From contig NC_090759.1 in NCBI RefSeq assembly GCF_036898095.1, forward strand, positions 15,606,703-15,670,702: a stretch of 64,000 nt of DNA. The letters run 5' to 3'. Below, in pieces: positions 49,640 through 60,840 of this stretch (the stretch's first letter is position 1; each line of letters begins with the position of its first letter). Origin of the DNA: Palaemon carinicauda (Eukaryota > Arthropoda > Malacostraca > Decapoda > Palaemonidae). The position numbers and the translations under genes are program-made. Under the pieces are notes generated by a model. That model worked only from the letters and a program-made list of their open reading frames with translations, had not been told where the DNA came from and did not search any database.

Positions 49640-50260
49640 TTGAAAGGTTGACAGAAAACCTGGTCTTGTTGAGACCCATTGTCCGCAGACAAAAAGGAGG
49701 GAAGACGCAGGCGTCGAAGTTGTCCCACCATCACCGGAATGCATCTTGCCAGAGTCTCGGGGTCTGAGACTGGGGGGAAGACTAGCGGAAGCTTGAGGTT
49801 CCAAGCTGTCGCGATCAGGTCCCCCAGACCAGCACTTGCTGGTTACCCAAGGTCAAAGACCCCTAGGTACACTCTCTCTATGAGGCTCTGCTCGGATAGT
49901 CTGAGAGAAACATTCCCCTGCCTGGAATGAGAGAGCCGATGGTGGTATTGAGAGAATCTCAATCATCCCGGTATCTCTACTGCAAGATGTGAAGGTGTGA
50001 AAATGCGTCCCCTGCTGGTTAGAATGAAGTCGACGCGCAACGGGGTGACTCGGCAGGAGCTGTAGGATCTGAAGAGGGGCCAGACTAAGGCCCCTAAGCC
50101 TGCCTGAATGATGGAGAGGTATCCTTCAGGTCTTGACCATAGGCCTGGACCAGAACATGCCCCCCCCCCCCCCCCCCTTTCCTTTGACGAGTCCGAGAAC
50201 AGCATCAAGAATGTGGGGAAAGGACGAGAATATCCACTACCATCAAGAGGCTCCATAGGT
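49640..50260 (-). pseudogene. DIRS-like RNase H (element F), decayed
   Basis: At 49963-50256 the minus strand reads LMLFSDSSKERGGGGG, a clear first-Asp RNase H block, followed by a C18 run (50160-50177) that breaks the frame. The linker block near 49740-49810 matches that of element C. Confidence 0.65.
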
Positions 50261-50399
50261 CAACACCCATTGCAGGTCTCATAGTTCCGCTGGTCCCATA
50301 GGGCCAGGGAGTCCGGTTAAACATTGCCTGAAGCCACCGGAACTTGGATCGCCCCACATGGAACTTATCCTGAGGCGACCGTTCGGACTATAGACGGGT

Positions 50400-51320
50400 C
50401 AATGAGGAAAGGAGAATTAGGAAATGTTCCAAGGTAGGGCTGAAAGCTCTGCTTGACTGAGAACAGGTACTGCGACTCTCCTCAGTCTTGCCACAGTCAA
50501 CCGAAAGGAAGGCTCGGAGGATGTGGTAACAGAATCTGGCGTCCCCAGGAGGTCACCCATCCAAGTACCGACGTTGCTTAACCTCGCTGGACGGACGAGA
50601 AGCGGGGTTTCCAATGTGGTAAGGCGGTTGACTCAATATCATGGCCAGATACTCCAGATGTTGAGGCAGAGGAAGAGAAGGCTCCAAGCAAAATACCATG
50701 AGCCCACACTCATGGTAAGCATCCGGAAGCTTGTCCCGGCGCTGAAGAAGGTTGAAACCCGAGCCTACCGGAGTTGACCAGCCCTCCAAACAGCAGAGGA
50801 GGCAGAAGCCTGCACCTGAGCGGCCAAGAGGAAGGAAGGGAGAGTTCTCTGGGGAAACAAACCTGCTATGCCACGGCGGGATAGCCACACTGCATCATAA
50901 GCAGGAATACTTGCAGTCTAGGCTGAATTCGACGAGCACCCTGGAAGATGGATGGAATGGAAACTGAAAGTACCCGTCCTTCCGATCCAGGGTTTAAGGA
51001 GTCCTGTCGCCTCGTTACCAGTCTGATCGATTCTGCTGGTCTACGCTGGCCGAAGTTTGTTCGACAAACTTGATCAGGGCTGAGAGGTCGACTATGGACA
51101 TCCCCTCTCAGATCCTTCCTTACAAGAAAGGATCGACTGAGGGGGCCGGGGGTGAAGCCGTCGATGATCCTAAGGAAGACTTTCGCCTAAGGTATGGATC
51201 ATTCTGCCCAACCGGGCAACTCTGCTGACGCTATGGCCTAGAGGTTCAGAGACACTGAATTCGCTGACAGAGACGGCAGGCGCGATATCCTTGGCTACTC
51301 ACAGAGATTGTGCGGGAATG
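50400..51320 (-). pseudogene. DIRS-like RT (element F), decayed and interrupted
   Basis: The thumb region at 50417-50540 reads TVARLRRVAVPVLSQAEL, matching RITRLRKVARPFLRREEL of element A. At 50640-50760 it reads FNLLQRRDKLPDAYHECGLM and PQHLEYLAMIL, matching LLQHRDKLLRLCQDLGIM and VVYLDMII. Between these two normally adjacent parts lies a 95 nt 5S rRNA-like insert. The palm is degenerate up to about 51150. Confidence 0.7.
50538..50632 (-). pseudogene. 5S rRNA-like sequence, 3'-truncated
   Basis: The minus strand reads GTCAACCGCCTTACCACATT, then CTTCTCGTCC, AGGTTAAGCAACGT, GGTACTTGGATGGGTGACC and TCCTGGG. These are the successive landmarks of animal 5S rRNA, including the internal promoter A-box and C-box. 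About seven bases are missing between the AACGT and GTACTTGG blocks, and the last ~20 bases of 5S are absent, so it is a pseudogene or 5S-derived insert, not a working gene. It sits inside the DIRS RT coding region without extra flanking DNA. Confidence 0.8.
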
Positions 51321-51329
51321 GGCATCGGG

Positions 51330-52030
51330 AAGCTGTCATTCGGATGAGTAACCTTAAGCATCCTCCCAGCGAAAAACCTGCAATCCTAGAGTTCGTGAAC
51401 TCCTTTTAGGACTATGCCCCCCCGGGGGTCTCTCCCGTGCCATCTGTTCCTGACAGGAGGAAACTGCAATTGGACACCTTGTCCCAGTTGTCGTAGCCGA
51501 TAACTTTGGCCGACGTGGTTGAAAGAAAAGGGCGCTGGAGCCCTGCAGAGTCTGGAAGAAAGCGCCTTGGAGGAGTGAAACCGGAAGTCGATTTACTCCG
51601 CACAGCAGCTGTCTAAGTCTCTGTCCTTGGGCACAAACAAACTCTTCTCAAGGATGGAAGGGTGTCTGAGGTCGTCGACCTCCACAGATGAGACACCCGA
51701 AGGAAGCCCTCAGTCAGCGCGTCCAGATGGTACAACATCGAGCTTGTCCGCAAGTTAGATACTTAACGACGAAAGGCCAAGGTGCCTGAGCTCGAGAGGA
51801 GGAAAGTACCCTTGATCTTCCTGTAGCTTCCTTGAACCAAACCTCGGGCCGTAACCGAGGAGGGAAAGAACCTGGTAAGCTCCCAGAGGAAGAGGTAAGC
51901 AGTCACCCCTTGTCCGATGGAGAAATCTCGAACGGAAAGCCCCCCCCCCGCCAAAAATCCTTCCAGGGAATGACGGGGAAGGGCTAACCCAGCTTCAGGA
52001 ATAGAGGAGTGTTGCCCAGATCTCCCTTAA
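51330..52030 (-). pseudogene. DIRS-like gag core (element F), decayed
   Basis: Assigned by position between RT and the tandem repeats, and by similarity to element A gag at 51440-51560 and 51770-51960 (short open frames only). No complete motif is readable. Confidence 0.45.
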
Positions 52031-52379
52031 GTTTCTCCTATTCTTGCAAGTGCCATGCTCTGTTTACGGGGTGAGGCAGTGTTCTGGAAATACGCTCCAG
52101 AAGAACTCGCCAGGCTGGTCATGCTGCGAAAACCCCATTGGGAATCGTGGTCGCAATTGCCCTGGAGCTCGCGCGACGGGAATTCCTGGTGGTCGGCGAG
52201 CGATAACCCATAGACGAGCAATGGATACTGCAAGAAAAGCCGACATTTGTGCATAGAAACACTGTAGGTTCGCGCGACGGAACACCATCCGTCTGCGCGA
52301 TGGAAAAAACCGTTGGTTCGCGCGTGGGCGAACATTGGAGAGCATGAGCGTAGACGTGCAGGCACGTGGGCGTGTGGGC

Positions 52380-52610
52380 GCGCGGGCGAGTGGTCGCGCG
52401 GTCGCGCGGGCGAGCGGGCGAGCGGTCGCGCGGGCGAGCGGTCGCGCGGGCGAGCGGTCGCACGGGCGAGCGGTCGCACGGGCGAGCGGTCGCACGGGCG
52501 AGCGGTCGCACGGGCGAGCGGTCGCGCGGTCGCACGGGCGAGCGGTCGCGCGGTCGAACGGGCGAGCGGTCGCGCGGTTGAACGGGCGAGCGGGCGCGCA
52601 GGCGAGCGGT
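52380..52610. repeat. 16 bp tandem array, first copy
   Basis: Unit CGAGCGGTCGCACGGG with variants (CGCGCGGG, CGCGGTCG), about 13 units. It returns with changed units (CGAGCGGTCCCGCGGG) at 53330-53560. On the element's coding strand it reads as ARPLARATARPCDRSP-type Arg/Ala/Pro repeats. Confidence 0.9.
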
Positions 52611-53329
52611 CGTGAGGGTGGGCAGGTGGATGAGAGCGAGTCCGAGGCGGCGAACGCAAGCGTTAGCGCGATGGCGAGGAAACGCGCTGCCGCGTGGGCG
52701 AGGAGGACCGCTGGCGATATGGATCAACAAGCGATCGGTGGTGAGCGCTAACGCACAGGTTGGCAATGGCGCGTTATGTTATGCCGACGCGATGGTCGAG
52801 CAGTATGCGCAGGTGAGCGATCGTGCGTTGGCGAGCAGTATGCGAAGGTGAGCGATCGCGAGCAGTGATCAGCATGCGCCGGGTCGCGCGATGGTGATCA
52901 GTATGCGCAGGGTCGCGTGATGTCGATCAGCATGCCAGGGTCGTGCGATGGCGATCAGCATGCGCAGGTGGGCGGTCGCGCGATGGCGAACAGCATCTGC
53001 AGGTGGGCGATCGCGCGATGGCGAACAGCATACGCAGTTGAGGGTCGCGCGATGGTGATCAGCATGCGCAGGGTTGAGCGATGGTGATCAGCATCCGCAG
53101 GTGTGCGGTCGCGCGATGGCGATCAGCATCCGCAGTTGAGGGTCGTGCGATGGCGATCAGCATCCGCAGGTGAGGGTCGCGCGATGGCGATCAGCATCCG
53201 CAGGTGAGGGTCGCGCGATGGCGATCTGCATCCGCAGGTGAGGGTCGCGCGATGGCGATCAAACATCCGCAGTTGAGGGTCGCGCGATGGCGATCAGCAT
53301 CCCAGTAGACGTGCGGGCGCGCGGTCGCG

Positions 53330-53560
53330 CGGGCGAGCGGTCCCGCGGGCGAGCGGTCCCGCGGGCGAGCGGTCCCGCGGGCGAGCGGTCCCGCGGGCGA
53401 GCGGTCCAGCGGGCGAGCGGTCCAGCGGGCGAGCGGGCGAGCGGGCGAGCGGTCGCGCGGTCGCGCGGGCGAGCGGTCGCGCGGGCGAGCGGTCGCGCGG
53501 GCGAGCGGTCGCGCGGTTGAACGGGCGAGCGGTCGCGCGGTTGAACGGGCGAGCGGGCGC
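53330..53560. repeat. 16 bp tandem array, second copy
   Basis: Units CGAGCGGTCCCGCGGG, CGAGCGGTCCAGCGGG and CGAGCGGTCGCGCGGG occur in blocks, showing local homogenisation after the 963 bp duplication. Confidence 0.9.
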
Positions 53561-54042
53561 GCAGGCGAGCGGTCGTGAGGGTGGGCAGGTGGATGAGAGC
53601 GAGTCCGAGGCGGCGAACGCAAGCGTTAGCGCGATGGCGAGGAAACGCGCTGCCGCGTGGGCGAGGAGGACCGCTGGCGATATGGATCAACAAGCGATCG
53701 GTGGTGAGCGCTAACGCGCAGGTTGGCAATGGCGCGTTATGTTATGCCGACGCGATGGTCGAGCAGTATGCGCAGGTGAGCGATCGTGCGTTGGCGAGCA
53801 GTATGCGAAGGTGAGCGATCGCGAGCAGTGATCAGCATGCGCCGGGTCGCGCGATGGTGATCAGTATGCGCAGGGTCACGTGATGTGATCAGCATGCCAG
53901 GGTCGTGCGATGGCGATCAGCATGCGCAGGTTGGCGGTCGCGCGATGGTGAACAGCATCTGCAGGTGGGCGATCGCGTGATGGCGAACAGCATACGCAGT
54001 TGAGGGTCGCGCGATGGTGATCAGCATGCGCAGGGTTGAGCG

Positions 54043-54475
54043 ATGGTGATCAGCATCCGCAGGTGTGCGGTCGCGCGATGGCGATCAGCATCCGCAGTTG
54101 AGGGTCGTGCGATGGCGATCAGCATCCGCAGTTGAGGGTCGCGCGATGGCGATCTGCATCCGCAGGTCAGGGTCGCGCGATGGCGATCAGCATCCGCAGT
54201 TGAGGGTCGCGCGATGGCGATCAGCATCCGCAGTTGAGGGTCGCGCGATGGCGATCAGCATCCGCAGTTGAGGGTCGCGCGATGGCGATCAGCATCCGCA
54301 GTTGAGGGTCGCGCGATGGCGATCAGCATCCGCAGTTGAGGGTCGCGCGATGGCGATCAGCATCCGCAGTTGAGGGTCGCGCGATGGCGATCAGCATCCG
54401 CAGTTGAGGGTCGCGCGATGGCGATCAGCATCCGCAGTTGAGGGTCGCGCAATGGCGATCAGCATGCGCAGGTGA
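54043..54475. repeat. 34 bp tandem array
   Basis: About 12 units of GATCAGCATCCGCAGTTGAG plus GGTCGCGCGATGGC. The last eight are almost perfect. A shorter, more variable version is at 52860-53300 in the first 963 bp copy. The unit is rich in GATC and CG palindromes (TCGCGCGA). Confidence 0.9.
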
Positions 54476-54547
54476 GCTAGTAGCTGGCGAACCATGTTCC
54501 TTCAGAAGTGTTGGAGAACGTTGGCGTGCCGGCTGTAACACACGTGG

Positions 54548-54730
54548 GCGATCCGGAGATCGCTGGCGAGCTGATGATCGCTGGCGGGCTGATGATCGCT
54601 GGCGGGCTGATGATCGCTGGCGAGCTGATGATCGCTGGCGAGCTGATGATCGCTGGCGAGCTGATGATCGCTGGCGAGCTGATGATCGCTGGCGAGCTGA
54701 TGATCGCTGGCGAGCTGATGATCGCTGACG
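54548..54730. repeat. 18 bp tandem array
   Basis: About ten units of GCTGGCGAGCTGATGATC. In the minus-strand frame this gives a 6-residue repeat (AIISSP). It abuts non-repetitive gag-like DNA at 54740. Confidence 0.9.
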
Positions 54731-54739
54731 AGCAGAAGG

Positions 54740-55450
54740 CTACGCGTGGAAGCCTGCGCAAAGAAGAAGAGTCCTTGACCCTGACCTGAACCGAAGTTCT
54801 AGATCGCGAGGGCGAACGTGGGCGCACAGGGCGCCTAACAGGAACCAACAGGAACCGCAGGGAAGATCATCTTGAAAGCGCTGACGAACAGGAGAGCACT
54901 GATGAGCAGAAGGGCGCGCAGGGAAACCCTGACACGCAAGGGAAGAACCCCCGTGGGGGCAACCCTTTGCCCCGAAGGGATCGTTGTCCGCCGGGAGACT
55001 GATGTCCGTCGGAAGACCGCTGTCCGTCGGGAAGACCGTTGTCCGTCGGGAAGACCGTTGCCCGTCGGAAGACGAGATCAGACTGCTGTCCATCTGCACC
55101 AAGGCGGAAGATCGAGAAAAAGGAGTGTAGGCTGCAAACGGAGATCCAAAAAGGCGCCTCAAGCACCCTTATAGGGAGATGAGAGGCCCTTACGACGAGG
55201 CGGACGGTGGGCCTTACGGCGAGGGAGGCCAACAGCAACAGCAACAGAAGAAACTTCCGAAGAGGAGTCTCTATGAGTGTACTCTCTCGTGAACGAAAGA
55301 GAAACACTTCGTGGAAGAGACTGGTCAGCCAGTGACCTAAAAGGAGCAATCCTCCGAAGAGGAGCTCCTGCAGTTGCCCAGCCCTTTGAGCGAAACTGCA
55401 GGTGCGACCGCTCAGCACCAAGAGCATAGTCTCACGAAATAAAGGCAAGA
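54740..55450 (-). pseudogene. DIRS-like distal gag (element F)
   Basis: Minus-strand open stretches at 54740-55162 and 54867-55448 in two frames. Contents are low in motif but carry internal repeats (DGQRSS, TDISLPADN-type from GTCCGTCGGGAAGACC units at 54990-55070). It occupies the place of the repetitive gag part between the minisatellites and the Cys-rich N-terminus of the other copies. No Cys-rich domain was found. Confidence 0.45.
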
Positions 55451-56397
55451 GAAGAACCCCCCAAAAGGGGAAAAACTCAAGCCTGGACAGGAAAAACTTC
55501 CCTCGGAAGGAAAGTTATCCGCCCAAGGAGGCAAGCCTCCTGAGTGTTCTAAAATGAACTGGAGAGCTGTCCGTCGTCACAGGAGTACTACCAGTAGAAG
55601 GAGACACGCCCCTGACGAAAATACAAGGGGGAGGCAGCAACAGCCGAATCCCCAGGACTCAACCAGACAGCTCACACCGTTGCTATATTACAGAAACGAA
55701 CTAGATCGGTAACTGTAAAAAAAAAAAAACAAATAGTATTAGTACACATTCATTCCCCCGGGAAGGCTCCGAAGAGGAATCCCGAGGGAAAGGAACAAGA
55801 ATTACACAACAGGCACGTGCCCTCACAACCACTTACACTCGCGGAAGGAGAGCTGTAACCAAAACAGAATTATAACAATTATAATTATGTAACTATGTAA
55901 TTATGTAATTTAAAAAAGAATGAACACTAAAGAAAGAACGAAAACCCCGAAAGGAATCGTTCTACAAGCTGAAAAACAAAAAACAACTACAATTAGATTC
56001 ATAACTAATTGAGACAAACGTACGGCGTAGCAACCCCCCACACGGAAAGGAAGCTAGGCTACAAGGGCGTAGTAACACGTAGTAAAAGGGTGAACGACCT
56101 CAAGAGAGAGAGAGAGAGAAAGACATAAGTCAAACTCGATAGCCACCCATAAAAATACGCCGTGGTGGCCTAACTGCCGAGGCCTCCACGTAGATATCGT
56201 ACACTACACACACACATCTGAAAAGGAAACTTACTTATTTCTATACTCAAATATATATACAAACATGAAAACATGTTTACATATATATTGAGTAAATGAA
56301 AAGTAAGCGATTAATTAAAGACAAAACAGACAATGGCTGCCAAGCGAGGACCAAGACAGAGACGTCTGTCACAGTCCGAGCCAAAAGTGAAAGTGGG
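55451..56397. other. Element F 5' region, no clear gene
   Basis: Includes gag-flanking DNA, A-rich stretches, a short GA run (56103-56120) and sequence likely equivalent to the 5' untranslated part. No readable protein motif. Confidence 0.45.
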
Positions 56398-56462
56398 TAT
56401 TCACCTGTGTGTGAGGGGGAGGAGGGGTAGCTAGCTACCACTCCCCTACCCCCCCGCTAACT
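56398..56462. repeat. Partial DIRS right terminal repeat (element F)
   Basis: TATTCACCTGTGTGTGAGGG, GGTAGCTAGCTACCACTCCC and CTACCCCCCCGCTAAC are the reverse complement of 47778-47848. The outer part expected after GCTAACT (ending in the GTTCC block) is missing, so the element is truncated on this side. Confidence 0.85.
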
Positions 56463-57494
56463 GGGCGACACAGGTTCCTCGCCCAGAAATAGATTTTTCC
56501 TTCGTCAAAATCCCTGGAAATTCCCTTGAACATCTCTTGTCTAGGGAAGAGGGACAAAATGGATGTGCATATGTCTACCCAGCTCCTAAGGATGCCACAA
56601 TAGTTGCTATCCCATTCTGGACAAGAACGTAATTACAGAGATTTACTAGACATAAAATATTCAACCGTACCACAAATAATGTATAGTAACTAGAGTTATC
56701 GTGAATAAAGAAAAACCACAATAAACAAGCACTAAACATTAAAAGGGTAGGCAAGATGAATGCAAAAAGCTCGAATGTAGAGAGGAAGTGAGAGCAGAAC
56801 CTCTTCACTTTATGACCAGCAGTGTTGTGAGGAAGTGAGGTGAGTAAGAACCCTCTTGCTCCCAGCGCATAAGCAATGGTTGCCCAGCAACGAATAATGG
56901 TACAATCAAACCAAGTTTTTGATTGGCCGGTCGTAGAAAACATGGCTAGTAGTTACCCCCATACAAATGACCCAGAAGTTTGTATCCGAGTAGGAATAAA
57001 TGGGTTTATCAATATACTGTACCGTATACAGTAAGTAGAGATAAAACTTCATCAATTAATGTAGTAAAATAATTAACAGTGGAATATTACATGAAAATAT
57101 TGTATTAAAAATGTAAACAATATCTATAAGCATTCTCAACCCTTGAGTACCAATCCCTCCAAGAGATTTTTTTATAGACTCATCGTATCGCAAAACTATA
57201 CAGACATGACTTATAACATTTTTAATTCTATACCTCAACAAATCTCCTTTTCATTAATACATATGGTAATGTTACATATTTTGTAAAATCTTTATACATG
57301 TAAATAATAAAACAGTAGTACTCGTAATAACTGAAAAGAGCATACGTCCTATACCACCAAATATTGAACGTATTATACGTTCAATGGCACTCAAAGGGTT
57401 AAAATCCATAAGTACAATAAATACTGTTTTCTCATGCATATGAATTGAGCGAGTGAGTTACAAGTATCTCGATTGTCTCAAAAACTTTTTAGTC

Positions 57495-57564
<70 letters not shown>

Positions 57565-57583
57565 ATATTTAGTTCAAACTTAC
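56463..57583. other. Intron DNA before exon 1 of the window, with (GA)n
   Basis: AT-rich, no transposon match. A (GA)n tract of about 31 units lies at 57499-57561, ending 22 bp from the exon donor site. Confidence 0.6.
57499..57561. repeat. (GA)n microsatellite
   Basis: About 31 perfect units. On the gene's strand it is (TC)n about 23 nt downstream of a 5' splice site. Confidence 0.95.
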
Positions 57584-57672
57584 AAGTATATGATCATTCG
57601 AGAGTAAAACTTCCCATCACATAACTGCTTGACATTAGGAGTTTCTTCTGGTAATAATCCCAGTGCATTTAC
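57584..57672 (-). CDS. numa1-like: NuMA/Mud-like exon, first in window (CH/hook-like domain start)
   Basis: 89 nt, phase 0 in and phase 2 out. The acceptor is TTTACTTTCAG and the donor CTT/GTAAGT. It encodes residues 1-29 plus two bases of codon 30, starting VNALGLLPEETPNV. This aligns with the first helix of the NuMA N-terminal domain, where the human protein has a WVNSL motif, so an upstream exon should end with the codons before this Val. There is no in-frame Met before the acceptor, so this is not the initiator exon. It is flanked by intron DNA: a (GA)n tract 23 bp downstream on the minus strand, and a DIRS element 485 bp upstream. Confidence 0.8.
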
Positions 57673-58156
57673 CTGAAAGTAAAATATATTCTAAATTAAT
57701 CAAATTTATCTAGGGTTACTCATCTATCAAAACATCAATGGTCATTCATGCAATGATCATTTGGTTACACAAGGAAAATTCAATATGCTTTGGCACCCAA
57801 TAAAATCAATACTGTAGTTATGAATGACAAGACTTTTAGCGGCTACTAAGTACCAATAAAAAAAGCTTTCTACAATTCTTTATAAAATTAGTTCATGAAT
57901 ATGCATGTTAAAATCATCAGCTATAATGCTTGCAATAATCATTGAACGAGAACACTCAATATTCCTGTTGAAACCTTTGCATAGAGAAACATCAAACTGA
58001 ATGTCATATTTACAGTACAGTATCACCCATATCTGAGATTCAAGCTCAAAAACTGGCCATCACAAATTTTAATGATTTTGGTATCAAATCCTATATTGTG
58101 GATCACTGATAAAATATGTTTACATTCATTAAGTTGTCACTACTTAATACTCAAAA

Positions 58157-58488
58157 ATGTTATTTTCATTAGTAAAATAAATTTTTGAATATACTTACCC
58201 GATGATCATGTAGCTGTCAACTCTGTTGCCCGACAGAAATCTACGGTCGGGATACGCCAGCGATCGCTTTACAGGTGGGGGTGTACACAACAGCGCCATC
58301 TGTGAGCAGGTACTCAAGTACTTCTTGTCAACAAGAACTCAATTTTCTCCTCGGTCCACTGGTTCTCTATGGGGAGGAAGGGCGGGTCCTTAAATTCATG
58401 ATCATCGGGTAAGTATATTCAAAAATTTATTTTACTAATGAAAATAACATTTTTCAATATTAATCTTACTCGATGATCATGTAGCTGA
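58157..58488. repeat. DIRS family 2 terminal foldback (element D)
   Basis: The left arm 58157-58210 (TATTTTCATTAGTAAAATAA, GAATATACTTACCCGATGAT) pairs with 58398-58450. A direct third copy (TTAATCTTACTCGATGATCATGTAGCTG) follows at 58459-58486. It has the same architecture as 34372-34702, with about 80% similar arms. Confidence 0.9.
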
Positions 58489-58873
58489 TTCACACCCAGG
58501 GTGGTGGGTGGAGACCAGCATACATGTTAACAAAGAAGCTAAGTATCCCGTATTTCATTTTATTAGTTATTCAAAAATAACATAAAATAAATAAGTACCT
58601 GGTAAGGAAGACGACTTGAACCATTACTCTGCCTTTATTAAGTACGTCTTCCTTACTGAGCGTAGCGGTCCTCTTAGGATGCTGAACGACTCTTAGGTGC
58701 TGAAGTATAAAGGGCTGCAACCCATACTAAAGGACCTCATCACAACCTCTAACCTCGGCGCTTCTCAAGAAAGAATTGACCACCCGCCAAATCAACAAGG
58801 ATGCGGAAGGCTTCTTAGCCGACCGTACAACCCATAAAAAGTATTCAAGAGAAAGGTTAAAAAGGTTATGGGA

Positions 58874-60100
58874 TTATGGGAATGTAGTGGCTGAGCCCTC
58901 ACCTACTACTGCACTCGCTGCTACGAATGGTCCCAGGGTGTAGCAGTTCTCGTAAAGAGACTGGACATCTTTGAGATAGAATGATGCGAACACTGACTTG
59001 CTTCTCCAATAGGTTGCATCCATAACACTCTGCAGAGAACGGTTCTGTTTGAAGGCCACTGAAGTAGCCACAGCTCTCACTTCATGTGTCCTTACCTTCA
59101 GCAAAGCGAGGTCTTCTTCCTTCAGATGAGAATGTGCTTCCCTAATCAGAAGCCTGATGTAGTAAGAAACTGAGTTCTTAGACATTGGAAGAGAAGGCTT
59201 CTTGATAGCACACCATAAGGCTTCTGATTGTCCTCGTAAAGGTTTTGACCTTTTTAGATAGTACCTAAGAGCTCTAACTGGGCAAAGTACTCTCTCCAGT
59301 TCGTTCCCCACCAAGTTGGACAGGCTTGGGATCTCGAACGACTTAGGCCAAGGACGTGAAGGAAGCTCGTTTTTAGCAAAAAACCGAGCTGCAAGGAACA
59401 TGTAGCCGTTTCAGATGTGAAAACTATGTTCCTGCTGAAGGTGTGGATCTCACTTACTCTTTTAGCTGTTGCCAAGCACACGAGGAAAAGAGTTTTTAAT
59501 GTGAGGTCCTTAAAAGAGGCTGATTGGAGAGGTTCAAATCTTGATGACATAAGGAACCTTAGGACCACGTCTAGATTCCAGCCTGGAGTGGACAACCGAC
59601 GTTCCTTTGAGGTCTCAAAAGACCTAAGGAGGTCCTGTAGATCTTTGTTGGTGGAAAGATCCAAGCCTCTGTGGCGGAAAACCGCTGCCAACATACTTCT
59701 GTAACCCTTGATCGTAGGAGCTGAAAGGGATCTTATGTTCCTTAGATGTAACAGGAAGTCAGCAATCTGGGTTACAGTGGTACTGGTTGAGGAAACTGCA
59801 TTGGCCTTGCACCAGCTTCGGAAGACTTCCCATTTAGACTGATAGACTCTGAGAGTGGATGTCCTCCTTGCTCTGGCAATCGCTCTGGCTGCCTCCTTCG
59901 AAAAGCCTCTAGCTCTTGAGAGTCTTTCGATAGTCTGAAGGCAGTCAGACGAAGAGCGTGGAGGTTTGGGTGTACCTTCTTTACGTGAGGTTGACGTAGA
60001 AGGTCCACTCTTAGAGGAAGAGTCCTGGGAATGTCGACCAGCCATTGCAGTACTTCTGTGAACCATTCTCTCGCGGGCCAGAGGGGAGCAACCAACGTCA
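58874..60100 (-). pseudogene. DIRS family 2 tyrosine recombinase, one frameshift
   Basis: The N-terminal domain reads SRARGFSKEAARAIARARRT, VYQSKWEVFRSWCKA and TIKGYRSMLAAVFRH. The catalytic domain starts LTLKTLFLVCLATAKRVSEI (first Arg), then PVRALRYYLKRS, RTHEVRAVATSVAF (HxxR box) and SVFASFYLKDV with the presumed catalytic Tyr. A single frameshift near 59390 separates the two halves (59254-60345 and 58874-59401). All catalytic positions look present, so this is the least damaged YR here. Confidence 0.9.
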
Positions 60101-60840
60101 GCCGTGTCCCTTTGTGAGAGGCGAACTTCTGAAGTACCCTGTTGACAATCTTGAACGGCGGGAATGCATACAGGTCGAGATGGGACCAATCCAGCAGAAA
60201 AGCATCCACGTGAACTGCTGCTGGGTCTGGAATCGGAGAACAATACAACGGGAGCCTCTAGGTCATCGAGGTAGCGAACAGATCTATGGTTGGCTGACCC
60301 CACAGGGCCCAAAGTCTGCTGCAAACATTCTTGTGAAGGGTCCACTCTGTGGGGATGACCTGACCCTTCCGGCTGAGGCGATCTGCCATGACATTCATAT
60401 CGCCCTGAATGAACCTCGTTACCAGCGTGAGCTTTCGATCTTTTGACCAGATGAGGAGGTCCCTTGCGATCTAGAACAACTTCCTCGAATGAGTCCCTCC
60501 CTGCTTGGAGATGTAAGCCAAGGCTGTGGTGTTGTCGGAGTCCACCTCCACCACCTTGTTAGCTGGAGGGACTTGAAGTTCTCAAGGCCAGATGAACCGC
60601 CAACAACTCCTTGCAATTGATGTGAAGTGTCCTTTGCTCCTGATTCCATGTTCCCGAGCATTCCTGTCTGTCCAATGTCGCACCCCAGCCCGTGTCTGAT
60701 GCGTCCGAGAAGAGACGGTAGACCTTCCTTGAGAAGAAAGCTGTTCTTCCACCACGTTAGAGTAGACCTCATCTCTTCGGAAACAGGAACTGAGACCGTC
60801 TCTAGCGTCATGTCCTTTATCCAGTGAGCAGCTAGATGAT
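60100..60840 (-). pseudogene. DIRS family 2 RNase H and linker
   Basis: The linker at 60080-60248 (LPLYCSPIPDPAAVHVDAFL, LDLYAFPPFKIVNRVLQKF, TLVAPLWPAREWFTEVL) is well conserved in a frame separate from the YR. RNase H at 60400-60840 is broken into short frames (LQLTRWWRWTPTT in place of the SDN block), so it is inactive. Confidence 0.75.

Larger units (their letters stand above)
52349..54267. repeat. 963 bp tandem duplication containing nested arrays
   Basis: 52349-53304 and 53305-54267 are two tandem copies. For example GGTCGTGAGGGTGGGCAGGT ends the same block at offset 963, and the non-repetitive middle (52620-52840 versus 53583-53803) is nearly identical. Each copy starts with a 16 bp array and ends with a 34 bp array. 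GC is very high and reading frames are open on both strands because the units lack stop codons, so long ORFs here are not evidence of genes. Confidence 0.85.
47658..56462 (-). mobile_element. DIRS-like element F with large gag minisatellites
   Basis: Left foldback at 47658-48010, then decayed YR (48060-49440), RNase H (49640-50260), RT (50400-51320, with a 5S-like insert), gag (51330-52030), tandem repeats (52349-54730), distal gag (54740-55450) and a partial right terminal repeat (56398-56462). The terminal sequence is a different subfamily from B and C (GTTCCGTAACCGAAATACAA). It is more GC-rich than its surroundings, and most of its 8.8 kb is non-coding by now. Confidence 0.8.

Noticed and set aside
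52027..53814. Long Arg/Ala/Pro open frames on both strands
   Set aside because: Stop-free GC-rich tandem units open all frames at once. No conserved protein motif; interpreted as decayed gag minisatellite.
52860..54475. Regular 34 bp repeats resembling a CRISPR array
   Set aside because: Units are contiguous tandem repeats with no unique spacers, there are no cas genes, and the DNA is eukaryotic.
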